Counted from the first letter of the stretch, positions 8,478 through 17,998 are shown. The stretch is DNA of 64,000 nucleotides from an uncultured Roseburia sp. (GCA_900756925.1 CAAELX010000053.1:1-64000); one strand, 5' to 3'. Notes: a model not told the origin generated them from the letters alone. A program made the numbers and translations.

Positions 8478-8822
8478 ATGCACGAATTAGGGATTATCGT
8501 ACATGTGATGCGGACGGTAGAAGAAGTGGCAGCGGAGAATAACGTCACAGAAATCCGGTCGGTGACCTGTGAAGTCGGGGAAGTCAGCGGCGTTGTTCCG
8601 GCATACCTGACAGACTGTTGGGAATATGCAAGGAAGAAATCAGAGCTGTTTAAGGACGCAGAGCTGATCATAGAGATCATACCGGGGGTGACCGTGTGCG
8701 AGGACTGTGGAAAAACATATTCCACTGTCGCATATGCTAAGATCTGTCCACATTGCGGAAGTGGTCATACCGTTCTTCTCGAGGGGAATGGATTTAACAT
8801 AAAAGAGATTGAAGGTGCCTGA
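8478..8822 (+). CDS. hypA: HypA, nickel metallochaperone
   Basis: A 114-residue protein that binds Ni2+ through its N-terminal MHE motif and passes it on with HypB. The canonical start MHELGI is present with the Ni-binding His2. The zinc-structural site is CEDCGKTY with CPHCGSG about 16 residues later. Length matches the family. ATG follows AGGAAGAAGAG at good spacing, 73 bp after the flavoprotein gene, so it is probably co-transcribed with hypB. Other hydrogenase maturation genes are absent nearby. Confidence 0.93.
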   Translation: MHELGIIVHVMRTVEEVAAENNVTEIRSVTCEVGEVSGVVPAYLTDCWEYARKKSELFKDAELIIEIIPGVTVCEDCGKTYSTVAYAKICPHCGSGHTVLLEGNGFNIKEIEGA

Positions 8823-9021
8823 AAGGAATAGGAATTTCACCCAGACTATAGTCGGAATATGCCAGGATGCAAAGTACATTGTGCAGTACAGCAAAGAGTC
8901 TGTTGAGAGAGCCAGGGAGGCAATGCGGGAAAATGAGGAGGTCATCCGTGTCGGCGTATCCCCGATGACTCCTGATACTTATAACGTTAAGGTTTACGAA
9001 TTTTATCCGGTAAAGCAAGGG
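8823..9021 (+). pseudogene. probable remnant of a LysR-type regulator gene
   Basis: The + strand is open with protein-like composition. Segments such as YIVQYSKESVERAREAM followed by VIRVGVSPMTPDTYNV look like the linker helix and start of the substrate-binding domain in clostridial LysR regulators. The helix-turn-helix is missing and the frame then runs antisense into the exporter gene, where homology stops. No good start codon or ribosome site is present. I take it as a central fragment of a lost regulator. The similarity is from memory and needs a database search. Confidence 0.4.
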
Positions 9022-10362
9022 TTATGTACAGTACCGGAAGGTATGGTCTGCAAGGATCCTAGCAAATATGAGTCCAAGCGGGAGCGCAATGATGATCATA
9101 ATGGCAGACGCAAACCAGGAGACAGCTTCTGTCAGGGACATAATACCAAAATTATAGATTGCCCGGTACAGATACAGACCTGGAACCATAATGACGATAG
9201 AAGGAACCGTCAGGGAAATACGCGGATAACCGTTCCATTTTTTGATAAAGGACGCTAAGAGTCCGGCGGTCAGGGCGCCGACGAAGGCGGCGGCAGCGGA
9301 CGGGGTTCCGGCAAGGTCAACCAGCTCCAGACGAAGAGTATTGGCAACCGCACCGATCAGTGCAGCGGTGGCAGCCATTGGCAGAGGACTGTTGAACATC
9401 AGCGAAAATCCGAACACGCCGCAGAAACTCATGGCGAGCCGAAGCAGAAGGTGCATCACAGGACTGATGGACAGGGCAGAGAAATCCTGTGGTTGGAGCT
9501 TTAACAGAAGCGCCATAATCCATGCAAACATAGTGGCAACCACTACAATGATGATAGAATAGGCAAGGCGCTCAAGACCGGAACGGAGATCTAATTTTGC
9601 AAGGTCGATCCCGCTTGTGATAAACGGAAATCCTGGAATGATGAAGAGCATCGAACAGATATAACCGGCTTCGTGAAAAGAAGGAGTCTGAAAGAGAAGC
9701 TCTGCCAGATGCAGACAGACTGTATAAGTAAGACAAGCTGCGGAGATCGAGACCGCAATATTCAAATACAAAGTATAATGATGCTTGATCAGCTTGGTAC
9801 GGATCAAATTTCCAACTCCGGCTGCGATAAATGCTAGAATCATCTCCACTGGACCTCCACCAAGAAGAAATGTGAAAGCACAGCATGCAAGCGCAGCGGA
9901 GAACCCAAGCTTTACAGGGGAATAAAGGGTGTGGATGGATTCGATTTCATCTAACCTTCTGTGAATCTCCTCACCGGTTAGATGAGCTTCTTCTTTTGGA
10001 AAATTGTCGACAAACTGCTCCATACGGTAGAGCTTGGAAGTGTTGACGCCTGTATTTGCAATGCTTAAGGACTGGGATACACAGTCTTTTCCATCAAAAC
10101 AGTTAAATTCAATGGACATCAATCCGACATCTACGGTACAGGTCACCCCCAGTTCTTTGGAAAGGCGGTTCATGGAGGTACGGACCCGCCAGGCACCTGT
10201 CCCGCAGGAAAGCATAATAAGACCTACACGACCTATGACGGAAGCTTTTTCAATCAGTCCGGCCTGGTCGATCAATACCTGACTGTCGTCTCCTGTATAA
10301 TCATGCCAGGGAATCTCCATATGATTTTTTTCCATAATATCTGTAAAATTACTTTTCTGCAT
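9022..10362 (-). CDS. threonine/serine exporter family protein (ThrE-like, both halves fused)
   Basis: A 446-residue protein with a soluble N-terminal part and about ten membrane segments in the C-terminal two thirds. The ThrE signature GTGAWRVRTSMNRL is at about residue 54, the LGVTCTVDVGLMS strand follows, and FGFSLMFNSPLPMAATAA marks the second (DUF3815-like) half. It thus joins the two domains that in many Firmicutes are separate YjjP- and YjjB-type proteins. ThrE proteins export threonine and serine. The ATG follows GAGGATATT on the minus strand. Its start overlaps the upstream unknown gene by 14 bp, so the two are translationally coupled. Confidence 0.85.
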   Translation of the reverse strand: MQKSNFTDIMEKNHMEIPWHDYTGDDSQVLIDQAGLIEKASVIGRVGLIMLSCGTGAWRVRTSMNRLSKELGVTCTVDVGLMSIEFNCFDGKDCVSQSLSIANTGVNTSKLYRMEQFVDNFPKEEAHLTGEEIHRRLDEIESIHTLYSPVKLGFSAALACCAFTFLLGGGPVEMILAFIAAGVGNLIRTKLIKHHYTLYLNIAVSISAACLTYTVCLHLAELLFQTPSFHEAGYICSMLFIIPGFPFITSGIDLAKLDLRSGLERLAYSIIIVVVATMFAWIMALLLKLQPQDFSALSISPVMHLLLRLAMSFCGVFGFSLMFNSPLPMAATAALIGAVANTLRLELVDLAGTPSAAAAFVGALTAGLLASFIKKWNGYPRISLTVPSIVIMVPGLYLYRAIYNFGIMSLTEAVSWFASAIMIIIALPLGLIFARILADHTFRYCT

Positions 10363-11110
10363 AAATAATATCCTCAGCTCTTTTTACATGACGTTCAAGA
10401 TTCTTTAAAAAGAGGGAATCCGGAAGAAAAATACCAATTTCATCATATCGTTTATTCTTGTCTATGAGAGTATCCTGACCGTAGAAGATGTATGACATCG
10501 GCAGGCTTTTCTCAAGTTTTATCATCAGATCCCAGACTGCTGCGTAAGCCTCAGCTTCTGTCTCTTTTAATTTTATGGTATCTGGCAGTTCCCGGATGAG
10601 CAACACACCAGTGTTTTTTTCCAGCACCTGCTGTTCGGTGTCCAGATCTTCGGAGGCATAGGCATGACGGTAGCGGTATGCCTGGGAAAAATAGATTTTT
10701 TCTTTGTTTCCAAGATCTTTGTACACATTGTAAAAATGGTGATAATTTTTTTCATGTGCGCTTCCTTTAAAGGTAGGAAGAAGCATGCCATTATCATCGG
10801 TCAGGATAACCGGATTGGTTTTTCCGTCTGCATTGAACCGGTATGGGATGAGAAAGGAATTCCGCAAAAGGTCAAACATAGTATTCTGGCAGATTGCCAT
10901 CAGAAAGGCAGACAGATCTTTGTTGCGGTAGGCATCAAAAAGTGCTTCTGAAAACTCCGAAGAAGAGAGTAGGAAGCTCCCATCCTCGCTACAGAAAAGA
11001 GAATTGCAGAAAGTTCCCATCAGTTTTTCACATGCCCATGGATCTTTTAATATTTTCTGAAACAGCACATCAGCCCGTTCTTCACGGGGAAAAAGAGTTT
11101 GTTCTGTCAT
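10349..11110 (-). CDS. hypothetical protein coupled to the ThrE-like exporter
   Basis: I do not recognise this 253-residue protein. It is soluble, acidic and mixed alpha/beta, without a signal peptide or membrane segment. Features are an N-terminal helical part (ALFDAYRNKDLSAFLMAI), a central aromatic stretch (HHFYNVYKDLGNKEKIYFSQ) and a basic C-terminal helix. The ATG is preceded by AAAAGGAAG. Its 3' end overlaps the exporter start by 14 bp, which argues for linked expression and perhaps a joint role. It is read divergently from the LysR gene at 11232, with about 120 bp of AT-rich shared control region between. Confidence 0.6.
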   Translation of the reverse strand: MTEQTLFPREERADVLFQKILKDPWACEKLMGTFCNSLFCSEDGSFLLSSSEFSEALFDAYRNKDLSAFLMAICQNTMFDLLRNSFLIPYRFNADGKTNPVILTDDNGMLLPTFKGSAHEKNYHHFYNVYKDLGNKEKIYFSQAYRYRHAYASEDLDTEQQVLEKNTGVLLIRELPDTIKLKETEAEAYAAVWDLMIKLEKSLPMSYIFYGQDTLIDKNKRYDEIGIFLPDSLFLKNLERHVKRAEDIIYAEK

Positions 11111-11231
11111 AGCTGTATTCGCTTCCTTTTCTTTTTATTTTGTTTCGAGGCAATTATACTATTGAAATTGTGATGTGTGAAAACTATAATTGATATAATT
11201 GAAATAATAAATTGATATGGCAGGAAACAAT

Positions 11232-12116
11232 ATGGACGTTAATTTTGAATACTATAAAATTTTTTATTATGTTGCAAAATACAGGAATTTTACAAGGGCA
11301 GCGATGGTACTTGGCAATAGCCAGCCGAATGTTACAAGGGCAATGAATTGCCTGGAGCAACAGGTGCATACAACATTGTTTGTACGGACTAACAGGGGCG
11401 TGCATTTCACCGCAGAAGGGGAACGGCTTTATGCGCATGTGTCGAAAGCGATGGAACACATTTTGGAAGCGGAGGAAGAACTGGCCGGGCAGTCAGGGCT
11501 TTCAAAAGGAAGCGTCTCGATTGGTGCAAGTGAGACGGCACTGAATCTGTTGCTTCTGGACAAGCTGAAAACATTTCATAGCCGTTATCCGCAAATCCGG
11601 TTAAAAATTTATAATTATTCCACCCCGCAGGCGATTGGGGCAGTACGAAAAGGAATGGTGGACTTTGCAGTGGTATCAACCCCTGCTGGAACAGAAATGG
11701 GATTAAAAGCAGTAAGACTGATGGATTATCAGGAAGTCTTAATTGGTGGGATGGAATATGCGGGATGTCTGCAAAAGAAACTGGAATTTAAGGAGATTAG
11801 CTCATATCCGTTTATCGGGCTCGGAAAAGAGACCGTAACCTATCAGTTTTACAAAGCGCTCTTTGCGGCAGAGGGGGCAGAATATTGCCCGGACACGGAG
11901 ACTGCAACAGCAGACCAGATCCTTCCTCTGGTAAAAAGCGGGCTTGGACTTGCATTTTTACCGGAGGCAATGGTAAAGGATGCTATTGACAAAGGGGAGG
12001 TGGCCGCGATACAGTTAAAAAAAGCACTTCCAAAGCGAAGTATATGTCTGATTTATGATGGAGAACATCCGTTTGGAGAAGCTGCCATACAGCTCAGAAA
12101 GATAGTGAGAAGTTAA
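11232..12116 (+). CDS. LysR family transcriptional regulator
   Basis: A 294-residue DNA-binding regulator. The N-terminal winged helix-turn-helix is clear: FYYVAKYRNFTRAAMVLGNSQPNVTRAMNCLEQQ, quoted here in parts as YRNFTRAAMVL and QPNVTRAMNCLE. The effector-binding domain starts near GSVSIGASETALN and includes LVKSGLGLAFLPEAMV. The start at ATG 11232 is preferred because AGGAAA lies 5 bp upstream; an in-frame ATG at 11217 has no ribosome site. It is divergent from the exporter pair and probably controls it, the usual LysR arrangement (inference). A hairpin at 12147-12172 follows but lacks a T tract. Confidence 0.88.
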   Translation: MDVNFEYYKIFYYVAKYRNFTRAAMVLGNSQPNVTRAMNCLEQQVHTTLFVRTNRGVHFTAEGERLYAHVSKAMEHILEAEEELAGQSGLSKGSVSIGASETALNLLLLDKLKTFHSRYPQIRLKIYNYSTPQAIGAVRKGMVDFAVVSTPAGTEMGLKAVRLMDYQEVLIGGMEYAGCLQKKLEFKEISSYPFIGLGKETVTYQFYKALFAAEGAEYCPDTETATADQILPLVKSGLGLAFLPEAMVKDAIDKGEVAAIQLKKALPKRSICLIYDGEHPFGEAAIQLRKIVRS

Positions 12117-12158
12117 GGGGCACGGCAGCGTCGGAAACTGACAATATCCCGAAAAAGA

Positions 12159-12187
12159 TTGCTATTTCGGGAAGCATATGGTATAGT
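12159..12187 (+). promoter_or_regulatory. promoter of the first cobalamin transcript
   Basis: TTGCTA (12159-12164), 17-bp spacer, TATAGT (12182-12187). It places transcription start near 12194, just before the riboswitch. Confidence 0.5.
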
Positions 12188-12219
12188 GCAAACGAACTTT
12201 TGAAAAAAATACAAAAAAC

Positions 12220-12440
12220 AAACAGGTGTCAGATGGATGCACAGAAGGCGCATCGGATCTGGTGAAAAGGGAAACAGGTGCGAATCCTGTACGAACTCGT
12301 CACTGTATTTAGGAAATGCATGCCGATACTCACTGGGAAACTGGGAAGAGGGCAATGCGTGAGGATCTATAAGCCAGGAGACCTGCCTGTCTGTTGTACG
12401 GAAAGCACAAGCTTTCATGCCACGAGTAACTGGCTGTACG
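12220..12440 (+). promoter_or_regulatory. cobalamin (B12) riboswitch 1
   Basis: The leader contains the hallmarks of the cobalamin aptamer: GGGAAACAGGTG near 12269, a CACTGTA core near 12301, and the B12 box AGCCAGGAGACCTGCC at 12372-12387. A terminator at 12477 follows, so control is probably by transcription termination when adenosylcobalamin is bound. It governs the importer and biosynthesis genes downstream. The outer limits are approximate. Confidence 0.92.
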
Positions 12441-12476
12441 GATGATAGAATTTCTGGCAGAAAATGTCAGGGTACA

Positions 12477-12509
12477 GCGTTTCCATTTTACAGATGGAGA
12501 CGTTTTTTC
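12477..12509 (+). terminator. riboswitch expression-platform terminator
   Basis: Stem GCGTTTCCAT (12477-12486) with ATGGAGACGT (12494-12503), including G-U pairs, then a T tract to 12509. It lies between the B12 aptamer and the first gene. Confidence 0.7.
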
Positions 12510-12597
12510 TTCATGGGGAAATCAGATCTCTTTGTCTGGTGACAGATTCCGCAGCACAGAAGATGGCGTCAGGAAAAAGAAAGGGATGTGAGACAGA

Positions 12598-13146
12598 ATG
12601 AAGAAAATAATGCAAATCGTTGGAATCTTTTTAATTTCAGTTATGTTCAGCAATATTTCCACACCAGTTGTCTGTGAGGCACAGACACAAAATCAGAAAG
12701 AAGCAGACGGGATTGATCTGCCGGATGGAGACTATCTGGTTCAGGCGGACCTGACAGGAGGAAGCGGAAGGGCATCCATCACATCTCCAGCCGCACTTTC
12801 CGTATCCGGGAACAAAGCAGTCGTTCGAATCGAGTGGAGCAGCCCGAATTACGATTATATGGTCTTAGACGGTGAGACCTACTATCCGGTGAATACAGAA
12901 GGAAATTCTGTCTTCGAACTTCCGGTTACTGCATTTGATACTGAAATCGCGGTGGCAGCGGATACGACTGCCATGAGTGTGCCACATGAGATCGACTACA
13001 CGATCTGCCTGGTTGGGGACTCTGTAGAAAAAAGGGAAGAAAAACCGATGGAGGTGGTTGCAGTTATCTATATTGCAGCAGTCATCGCGGTTGGAACGAT
13101 TGCCTGGTGCGTATTCAGAAAGAGGAGAAAACAAAAAAATGAGTAG
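12598..13146 (+). CDS. membrane-anchored surface protein with NEAT-like binding domain
   Basis: A 182-residue exported protein: signal peptide (residues 1-28, cleavage near CEA-QT), one beta-rich domain (about 40-145) and a C-terminal membrane helix followed by a basic tail (KRRKQKNE). The domain runs from DGDYLVQADLTGGSGRASIT through RIEWSSPNYDYMVLDG to MSVPHEIDYTICL, a pattern resembling NEAT-type haem-binding domains of Firmicutes; this is similarity by eye. A related domain ends the exported CbiK protein at 32372. It is the first gene after a B12 riboswitch and overlaps the importer lipoprotein gene by 8 bp, so I infer that it captures corrinoid or another tetrapyrrole at the surface. Confidence 0.65.
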   Translation: MKKIMQIVGIFLISVMFSNISTPVVCEAQTQNQKEADGIDLPDGDYLVQADLTGGSGRASITSPAALSVSGNKAVVRIEWSSPNYDYMVLDGETYYPVNTEGNSVFELPVTAFDTEIAVAADTTAMSVPHEIDYTICLVGDSVEKREEKPMEVVAVIYIAAVIAVGTIAWCVFRKRRKQKNE

Positions 13147-14293
13147 AACCGGAAAAAAGAGATGGTACCTGGCGTCTGTTTTTCTGCTGCTTATGCTGCT
13201 TGTCTGTGGCTGTGGAAAAGAGCAGACAGACTGGCGGAGTAAGAATCGCACAATCAGCGCAAAGCTTACCTATGAAAAAAGCATGGAACTGGATTACGCG
13301 ACAGAATATGCCATTGATTACTACAGTGATGGATTTACACTGATTTCCATCTCCGATGGGAGCAGATTTCTTTTAAACACCGAAAAAAAAGAGGTGCCGG
13401 ACGATCTGGATGCGGACATCACCGTGTTAGACGGACCGGTATCGGATATTTATCTGGTTGCCTCTGCCACGATGGACATGTTTTGCAGTATAGATGCACT
13501 GAATCACATCAGCCTGTCCGGAATTTCAGAGGACAAATGGGAGATTCCGGAAGCGAAAGAGGCGATGGCAGACGGAACAATCTTATATGCCGGAAAGTAT
13601 AATGCCCCGGATTACGAGCTGATCTGCTCGAAGAACTGCAAGCTGGCGGTGGAATCCATGATGATCAGCCACGCTCCGGATGTGAAGGAGAATCTGGAAT
13701 CTTTCGGAATTCCGGTTCTGGTGGACCATTCCAGTTATGAGTCCCATCCGCTGGGAAGGACAGAGTGGGTGAAGCTTTACGGTGTGCTCACCGGAAAAGA
13801 GGAGGAAGCAAAGGCTTCGTTCGAAGAGCAGAAGGCGTATGTGAAAGAGCTTGAGGACATTGAAAATACCGGAAAGACAGTGGCATTTTTCTATGTGACG
13901 AGTGCCGGAACTGTCAGTGTCCGAAAGAGCGGCGACTATGTCCCGAAAATGATCGGGATCGCGGGCGGCAATTATGTGTTTGACAACTTAAAGGGTGAGG
14001 AGAATGCAGCTTCGAGTGTCAATATGCAGATGGAAGAATTTTACGCGCAGGCGAAGGATGCGGATTATCTGGTCTATAACAGTACGATCGATGGCAATCT
14101 GGAAACGACCGACGATCTGTTAGCGAAGAGCAGCCTGTTTGAAAATTTTAAGGCAGTGAAAAATGGAAACGTGTGGTGCATCGGGAAAAATGTCTATCAG
14201 GACACCATGGAGACAGGAAGCATCATTTCGGATTTCCACAGAATGCTGACGGAGGATACGGATGAACTCACCTATATGTACAGGCTCAAATAG
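13139..14293 (+). CDS. corrinoid/iron-type ABC transporter substrate-binding lipoprotein
   Basis: A 384-residue lipoprotein with signal sequence and lipobox LVCGC (cysteine at about residue 24). It has the two-lobed PeriBP_2 fold of BtuF/FecB proteins: ISLSGISEDKWEIPEAKEA, an inter-lobe helix containing VKENLESFGIPVLVDHSS, and the C-lobe with KAVKNGNVWCIGKNVYQ. The ATG overlaps the preceding gene; the longer reading frame upstream is ignored because it would remove the signal peptide from the N terminus. The B12 riboswitch upstream and cobalamin genes downstream make cobalamin or cobinamide the likely ligand, with the permease and ATPase that follow. Confidence 0.85.
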   Translation: MSRTGKKRWYLASVFLLLMLLVCGCGKEQTDWRSKNRTISAKLTYEKSMELDYATEYAIDYYSDGFTLISISDGSRFLLNTEKKEVPDDLDADITVLDGPVSDIYLVASATMDMFCSIDALNHISLSGISEDKWEIPEAKEAMADGTILYAGKYNAPDYELICSKNCKLAVESMMISHAPDVKENLESFGIPVLVDHSSYESHPLGRTEWVKLYGVLTGKEEEAKASFEEQKAYVKELEDIENTGKTVAFFYVTSAGTVSVRKSGDYVPKMIGIAGGNYVFDNLKGEENAASSVNMQMEEFYAQAKDADYLVYNSTIDGNLETTDDLLAKSSLFENFKAVKNGNVWCIGKNVYQDTMETGSIISDFHRMLTEDTDELTYMYRLK

Positions 14294-15296
14294 GAAAATC
14301 AAATATGGAATCTGTTTCGCATTTCTGATTGTATTGCTTGTGATTTTTTTCACAGTCAGTGTCTGTGTCGGCAGTGTGAATATTTCGCTGACGGAGATAC
14401 TCTCACAGTTTAAAGGGGAACAGGATGAATTATATGCGACAGTCCTTTTCGGGATCCGGATTCCGCGGACGGTCGCAGCGGTGTTATTAGGCGGTTCGTT
14501 ATCGTTGTCCGGATATCTGCTTCAGACGTTTTTTCATAATCCGATTGCGGGACCTTTTGTGCTAGGCATTTCATCCGGTGCCAAGCTGTTCGTGGCGGTG
14601 GTGATGATTTTTTCCCTGAAATACGCGCGGATACTGACGTCCTTTGACCTGATTTTAGCGGCGTTTGTGGGATCTTTAGTGTCGATGTTTATCGTGCTTG
14701 CCCTGTCACCGCGGGTGAAGAACATGTCATTTCTCGTCCTGATCGGGGTGATGATCGGGTATATCTGCTCAGCGGTGACGGACTTTATCGTGACCTTTGC
14801 GGAGGATTCGGACATCGTGAATCTGCACAACTGGTCGATGGGAAGCTTTTCCGGGATTTCCTGGGAAAATGTGAAGGTGATTGTCCTTGTGGTCGGAGTG
14901 ACCGGGATCTGCACCTTTTTTCTCTCCAAGCCGATGGAGGCATACCAGCTTGGGGAGACCTATGCAAAAAATATGGGAGTGAATATTAAGCTTTTCCGGG
15001 CACTTCTCGTGGTGCTGTCGAGTATTTTGTCTGCGGTGGTGACGGCATTTGCAGGTCCTGTGTCCTTTGTCGGGATTGCGGTGCCGCAGATGATCAGGCT
15101 GCTGTTTCGGACGGCGAAGCCGATCGTAATGATTCCGGCCTGCTTTTTGGGTGGGGCGGTTTTTTGCATATTTTGCGACTTGTTAGCAAGAATGGTTTTT
15201 GCGCCGACCGAGATGAGCATCAGCACGGTGACGGCGATTTTTGGTGCACCGGTGATGATCGCGGTGATGCTGCGGCAGAATAAAGGCAGGATGTGA
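14262..15296 (+). CDS. FecCD/BtuC family ABC permease
   Basis: A 344-residue integral membrane protein with about ten helices, the channel of a class II metal-chelate importer. Family motifs are RIPRTVAAVLLGGSLSLSG, the QTFFHNPIAGPFVLGIS segment and the coupling region FAGPVSFVGIAVPQMIRLL. Its start overlaps the lipoprotein gene by 32 bp and its end nearly touches the ATPase gene, so the three genes form one translational unit. By position under a B12 riboswitch it should import corrinoids. Confidence 0.92.
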   Translation: MNSPICTGSNRKIKYGICFAFLIVLLVIFFTVSVCVGSVNISLTEILSQFKGEQDELYATVLFGIRIPRTVAAVLLGGSLSLSGYLLQTFFHNPIAGPFVLGISSGAKLFVAVVMIFSLKYARILTSFDLILAAFVGSLVSMFIVLALSPRVKNMSFLVLIGVMIGYICSAVTDFIVTFAEDSDIVNLHNWSMGSFSGISWENVKVIVLVVGVTGICTFFLSKPMEAYQLGETYAKNMGVNIKLFRALLVVLSSILSAVVTAFAGPVSFVGIAVPQMIRLLFRTAKPIVMIPACFLGGAVFCIFCDLLARMVFAPTEMSISTVTAIFGAPVMIAVMLRQNKGRM

Positions 15297-15307
15297 GAGA
15301 GGCGGTT

Positions 15308-16420
15308 ATGGAGAATCAGACACTTTTACAGACAGAGCAGCTTTCCGTGGGATATCAGGGGAAAGCATTGATAGAAAATATTGGGATTTCCCTGCAAAAG
15401 GGGGAAATCGTAACGCTGATCGGACCAAATGGGGCAGGAAAATCTACGATTTTAAAGAGTATTGCAAAACAACTGCCATGCATTCGTGGAAGCGTGTATG
15501 TGGAGCAGGCACCGTTACAGACACTGCCGGAAAAAGAACTGGCAAAAAAGATGTCCATCGTGTTCACAGAGCGGATCACACCGGAGTATATGACAGTGGA
15601 GGATGTTGTGGCGATGGGGCGTTACCCGTATACCGGAGGACTTGGGCTTTTGACGGAAGAAGACAGGGGGATTGTGTCACAGTGTATGAAGCAGATCCGC
15701 ATCGCAGACCTTCGGGACAGATATTTTATGAGCTTAAGTGATGGACAGAGGCAGCGCGTCATGTTAGCGAAGGCACTCTGCCAGGAGCCGGAGATTCTTG
15801 TTTTGGATGAGCCAACGTCCTATCTGGATGTGAAATACAAGCTGGAATTTCTTGCGATGCTGCAGGAGCTTACAAGGAAGAAAAAGCTCGGTGTCTTAAT
15901 GTCGCTGCATGAGCTGGATTTGGCGGAGCGTGTGTCAGACTGGATTGTCTGCGTGAAAGGCGATACGGTGGAGTATTACGGGACGCCGGAGGAAGTGTTT
16001 GTGGATGGCTTTGTCAATGAACTTTACGGGATCACGGACGGTACATTTTGCGAGAAGGACGGCAGCGTGGAGTTGAAAAAATGCGAGGGGATGCCGGAAG
16101 TATTTGTCATAGCTGGAAATGGGACCGGAAGCTTCTGTTTCCGGAAGTTACAGAGAAAAGGAATCCCGTTTTCTGTTGGAATTTTAGGAAAACAGGATCA
16201 GGATTACCGGACGGCGGCAGCACTTGCAGTACATGTCATTGCAGGGGAAGCTTATGAGGATTTTACAGAGGAACAGTACAGGCAGGCGAGGGAGGAGATG
16301 CTCTCCTGTGGAAAGGTAATCTGCTGTCAGAACGTATTCGGACGGCAGAATTTATATAATAAACAGCTCTTAGAGGAAGCCAAAAAGGCAGGAATGGAGA
16401 TCGAACAATGGCAAAAGTGA
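15308..16420 (+). CDS. BtuD-like ABC ATPase with extra C-terminal domain
   Basis: A 370-residue protein. Residues 1-245 are a standard importer ATPase: Walker [10 protein letters not shown], signature [15 protein letters not shown], Walker [13 protein letters not shown] and switch histidine in [10 protein letters not shown]. Residues about 250-370 form an added alpha/beta domain with [21 protein letters not shown] quoted in part as [10 protein letters not shown], and [20 protein letters not shown], which I do not assign. ATG 15308 is chosen, 6 bp after GAGAGG; a GTG at 15293 is in frame. It completes the corrinoid importer. The extension may sense nucleotide or corrinoid state (speculative). 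Confidence 0.88.
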   Translation: MENQTLLQTEQLSVGYQGKALIENIGISLQKGEIVTLIGPNGAGKSTILKSIAKQLPCIRGSVYVEQAPLQTLPEKELAKKMSIVFTERITPEYMTVEDVVAMGRYPYTGGLGLLTEEDRGIVSQCMKQIRIADLRDRYFMSLSDGQRQRVMLAKALCQEPEILVLDEPTSYLDVKYKLEFLAMLQELTRKKKLGVLMSLHELDLAERVSDWIVCVKGDTVEYYGTPEEVFVDGFVNELYGITDGTFCEKDGSVELKKCEGMPEVFVIAGNGTGSFCFRKLQRKGIPFSVGILGKQDQDYRTAAALAVHVIAGEAYEDFTEEQYRQAREEMLSCGKVICCQNVFGRQNLYNKQLLEEAKKAGMEIEQWQK

Positions 16421-17928
16421 TCATGGTGCAGGGAACAATGTCAAATGCAGGAAAAAGCCTTTTGGTGGCAGGATTGTGCAGAATTTTCAAACAGGACGGA
16501 TACCGGGTGGCACCGTTTAAATCCCAGAATATGGCACTCAATTCCTATATTACAAAGGAAGGACTTGAGATGGGAAGGGCACAGGTCATGCAGGCGGAGG
16601 CGGCAGGCGTGGAGCCGGTGGTTGCCATGAACCCGATTTTACTAAAACCGACCACACACGTAGGCTCGCAGGTGATCGTGAACGGGGAAGTGCTTGGAAA
16701 TATGAGTGCAAGGGAGTATTTTGCCTATAAGAAGCAGCTGGTTCCAAAGATTCAGAAAGCTTTCCGGGAGTTAGAAAAGCAGGCAGATATTATTGTGATC
16801 GAAGGGGCAGGAAGTCCGGCGGAAATTAATCTGCGGGAAAATGATATTGTAAATATGGGACTTGCAGAGCTAGTCGATGCGCCGGTGCTTTTAGTCGGAG
16901 ATATTGACAGGGGCGGTGTGTTCGCCCAGCTTTTAGGAACGCTCATGCTGCTAGAGGAGAGCGAGAAGGAACGCGTGAAAGGACTTGTGATTAACAAGTT
17001 CCGCGGGGATAAGACGATCTTAGATCCTGGTGTTGTCATGTTAGAGGAGCGCGGGCATGTACCGGTTGTGGGGGTGGTCCCTTATATGGAGCTTTCCATC
17101 GACGATGAGGACAGCCTGAGCAGCCGCTTTGAGAAAAAGCAGACCGGGTTAATTGACATTGCGGTGATCCGTTACCCGCGCATTTCGAATTTTACCGATC
17201 TTTCTGTGTTCGAGCAGATGGAGGAGGTTTCTGTCCGGTATGTGGAGCATCCTAAGGATCTGCACCATCCAGATATGATCGTGCTTCCGGGAAGTAAGAA
17301 TACGATGGCTGATTTGAAATGGATGCGGGAGAATGGATTAGAGGCACTGATTAAGAAGAAAGCATCCGACACTGTCGTGTTCGGCATTTGCGGAGGCTAC
17401 CAGATGCTTGGGAAAAAAATCAGTGACCCACATGCGGTGGAGACAGGTGGAAGCATGACCGGGATGGAACTTCTTCCATTGATGACAGAGCTTCAGGAAG
17501 AGAAGACGCGGACACAGGTGACAGGCTCTTTTGGCACATTGACCGGGCCTCTTTCCGGTCTTTCCGGACAGAAGATTTCCGGATATGAGATCCATATGGG
17601 AAGCACGGAGCGCATGGACACAGAACCTGATACAGCGTACAATCGTCTGTGCTCCATCCGGGATGAGCGCACGAAGCAGGAAAAAACAGACGGAGCCATT
17701 TGCGGAAATGTATATGGAAGCTATGTGCATGGCATTTTTGACGAGGGGGAGATCGCAAAGACAGTAGTCGGGATCCTCGCAGAGAAAAAGGGTGTTCTCT
17801 TAGACACAAGCACGATAATGGATTACAGTCAGTTTAAGGAACAGCAGTATGATAAATTAGCGGATGGGCTGCGGAAATCAATGGATATGGAAGCGGTCTA
17901 TGCGATGTTAAGAGAGGCGGCGTTTTAA
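16408..17928 (+). CDS. cbiP: cobyric acid synthase
   Basis: A 506-residue ATP- and glutamine-dependent enzyme that amidates carboxylates b, d, e and g of adenosylcobyrinate a,c-diamide. The N-terminal nucleotide-binding domain shows [25 protein letters not shown] and [15 protein letters not shown], all typical of CobQ/CbiP. The C-terminal glutamine amidotransferase domain has the nucleophile in [12 protein letters not shown] and the catalytic His in [12 protein letters not shown]. It overlaps the ATPase gene by 13 bp. Full family length. Confidence 0.96.
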   Translation: MAKVIMVQGTMSNAGKSLLVAGLCRIFKQDGYRVAPFKSQNMALNSYITKEGLEMGRAQVMQAEAAGVEPVVAMNPILLKPTTHVGSQVIVNGEVLGNMSAREYFAYKKQLVPKIQKAFRELEKQADIIVIEGAGSPAEINLRENDIVNMGLAELVDAPVLLVGDIDRGGVFAQLLGTLMLLEESEKERVKGLVINKFRGDKTILDPGVVMLEERGHVPVVGVVPYMELSIDDEDSLSSRFEKKQTGLIDIAVIRYPRISNFTDLSVFEQMEEVSVRYVEHPKDLHHPDMIVLPGSKNTMADLKWMRENGLEALIKKKASDTVVFGICGGYQMLGKKISDPHAVETGGSMTGMELLPLMTELQEEKTRTQVTGSFGTLTGPLSGLSGQKISGYEIHMGSTERMDTEPDTAYNRLCSIRDERTKQEKTDGAICGNVYGSYVHGIFDEGEIAKTVVGILAEKKGVLLDTSTIMDYSQFKEQQYDKLADGLRKSMDMEAVYAMLREAAF

Positions 17929-17998
17929 GGCAGAAGGAAGATGGGAGTTCGCAACAGATCCTGCCGGAGAACGGGAAGCAGCACAGAGAAAGAAAAGA

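Noticed and set aside
9022..9258. Continuation of the LysR-like frame across the exporter gene
   Set aside because: Antisense to the conserved C terminus of the exporter, and the sequence loses protein-like character.
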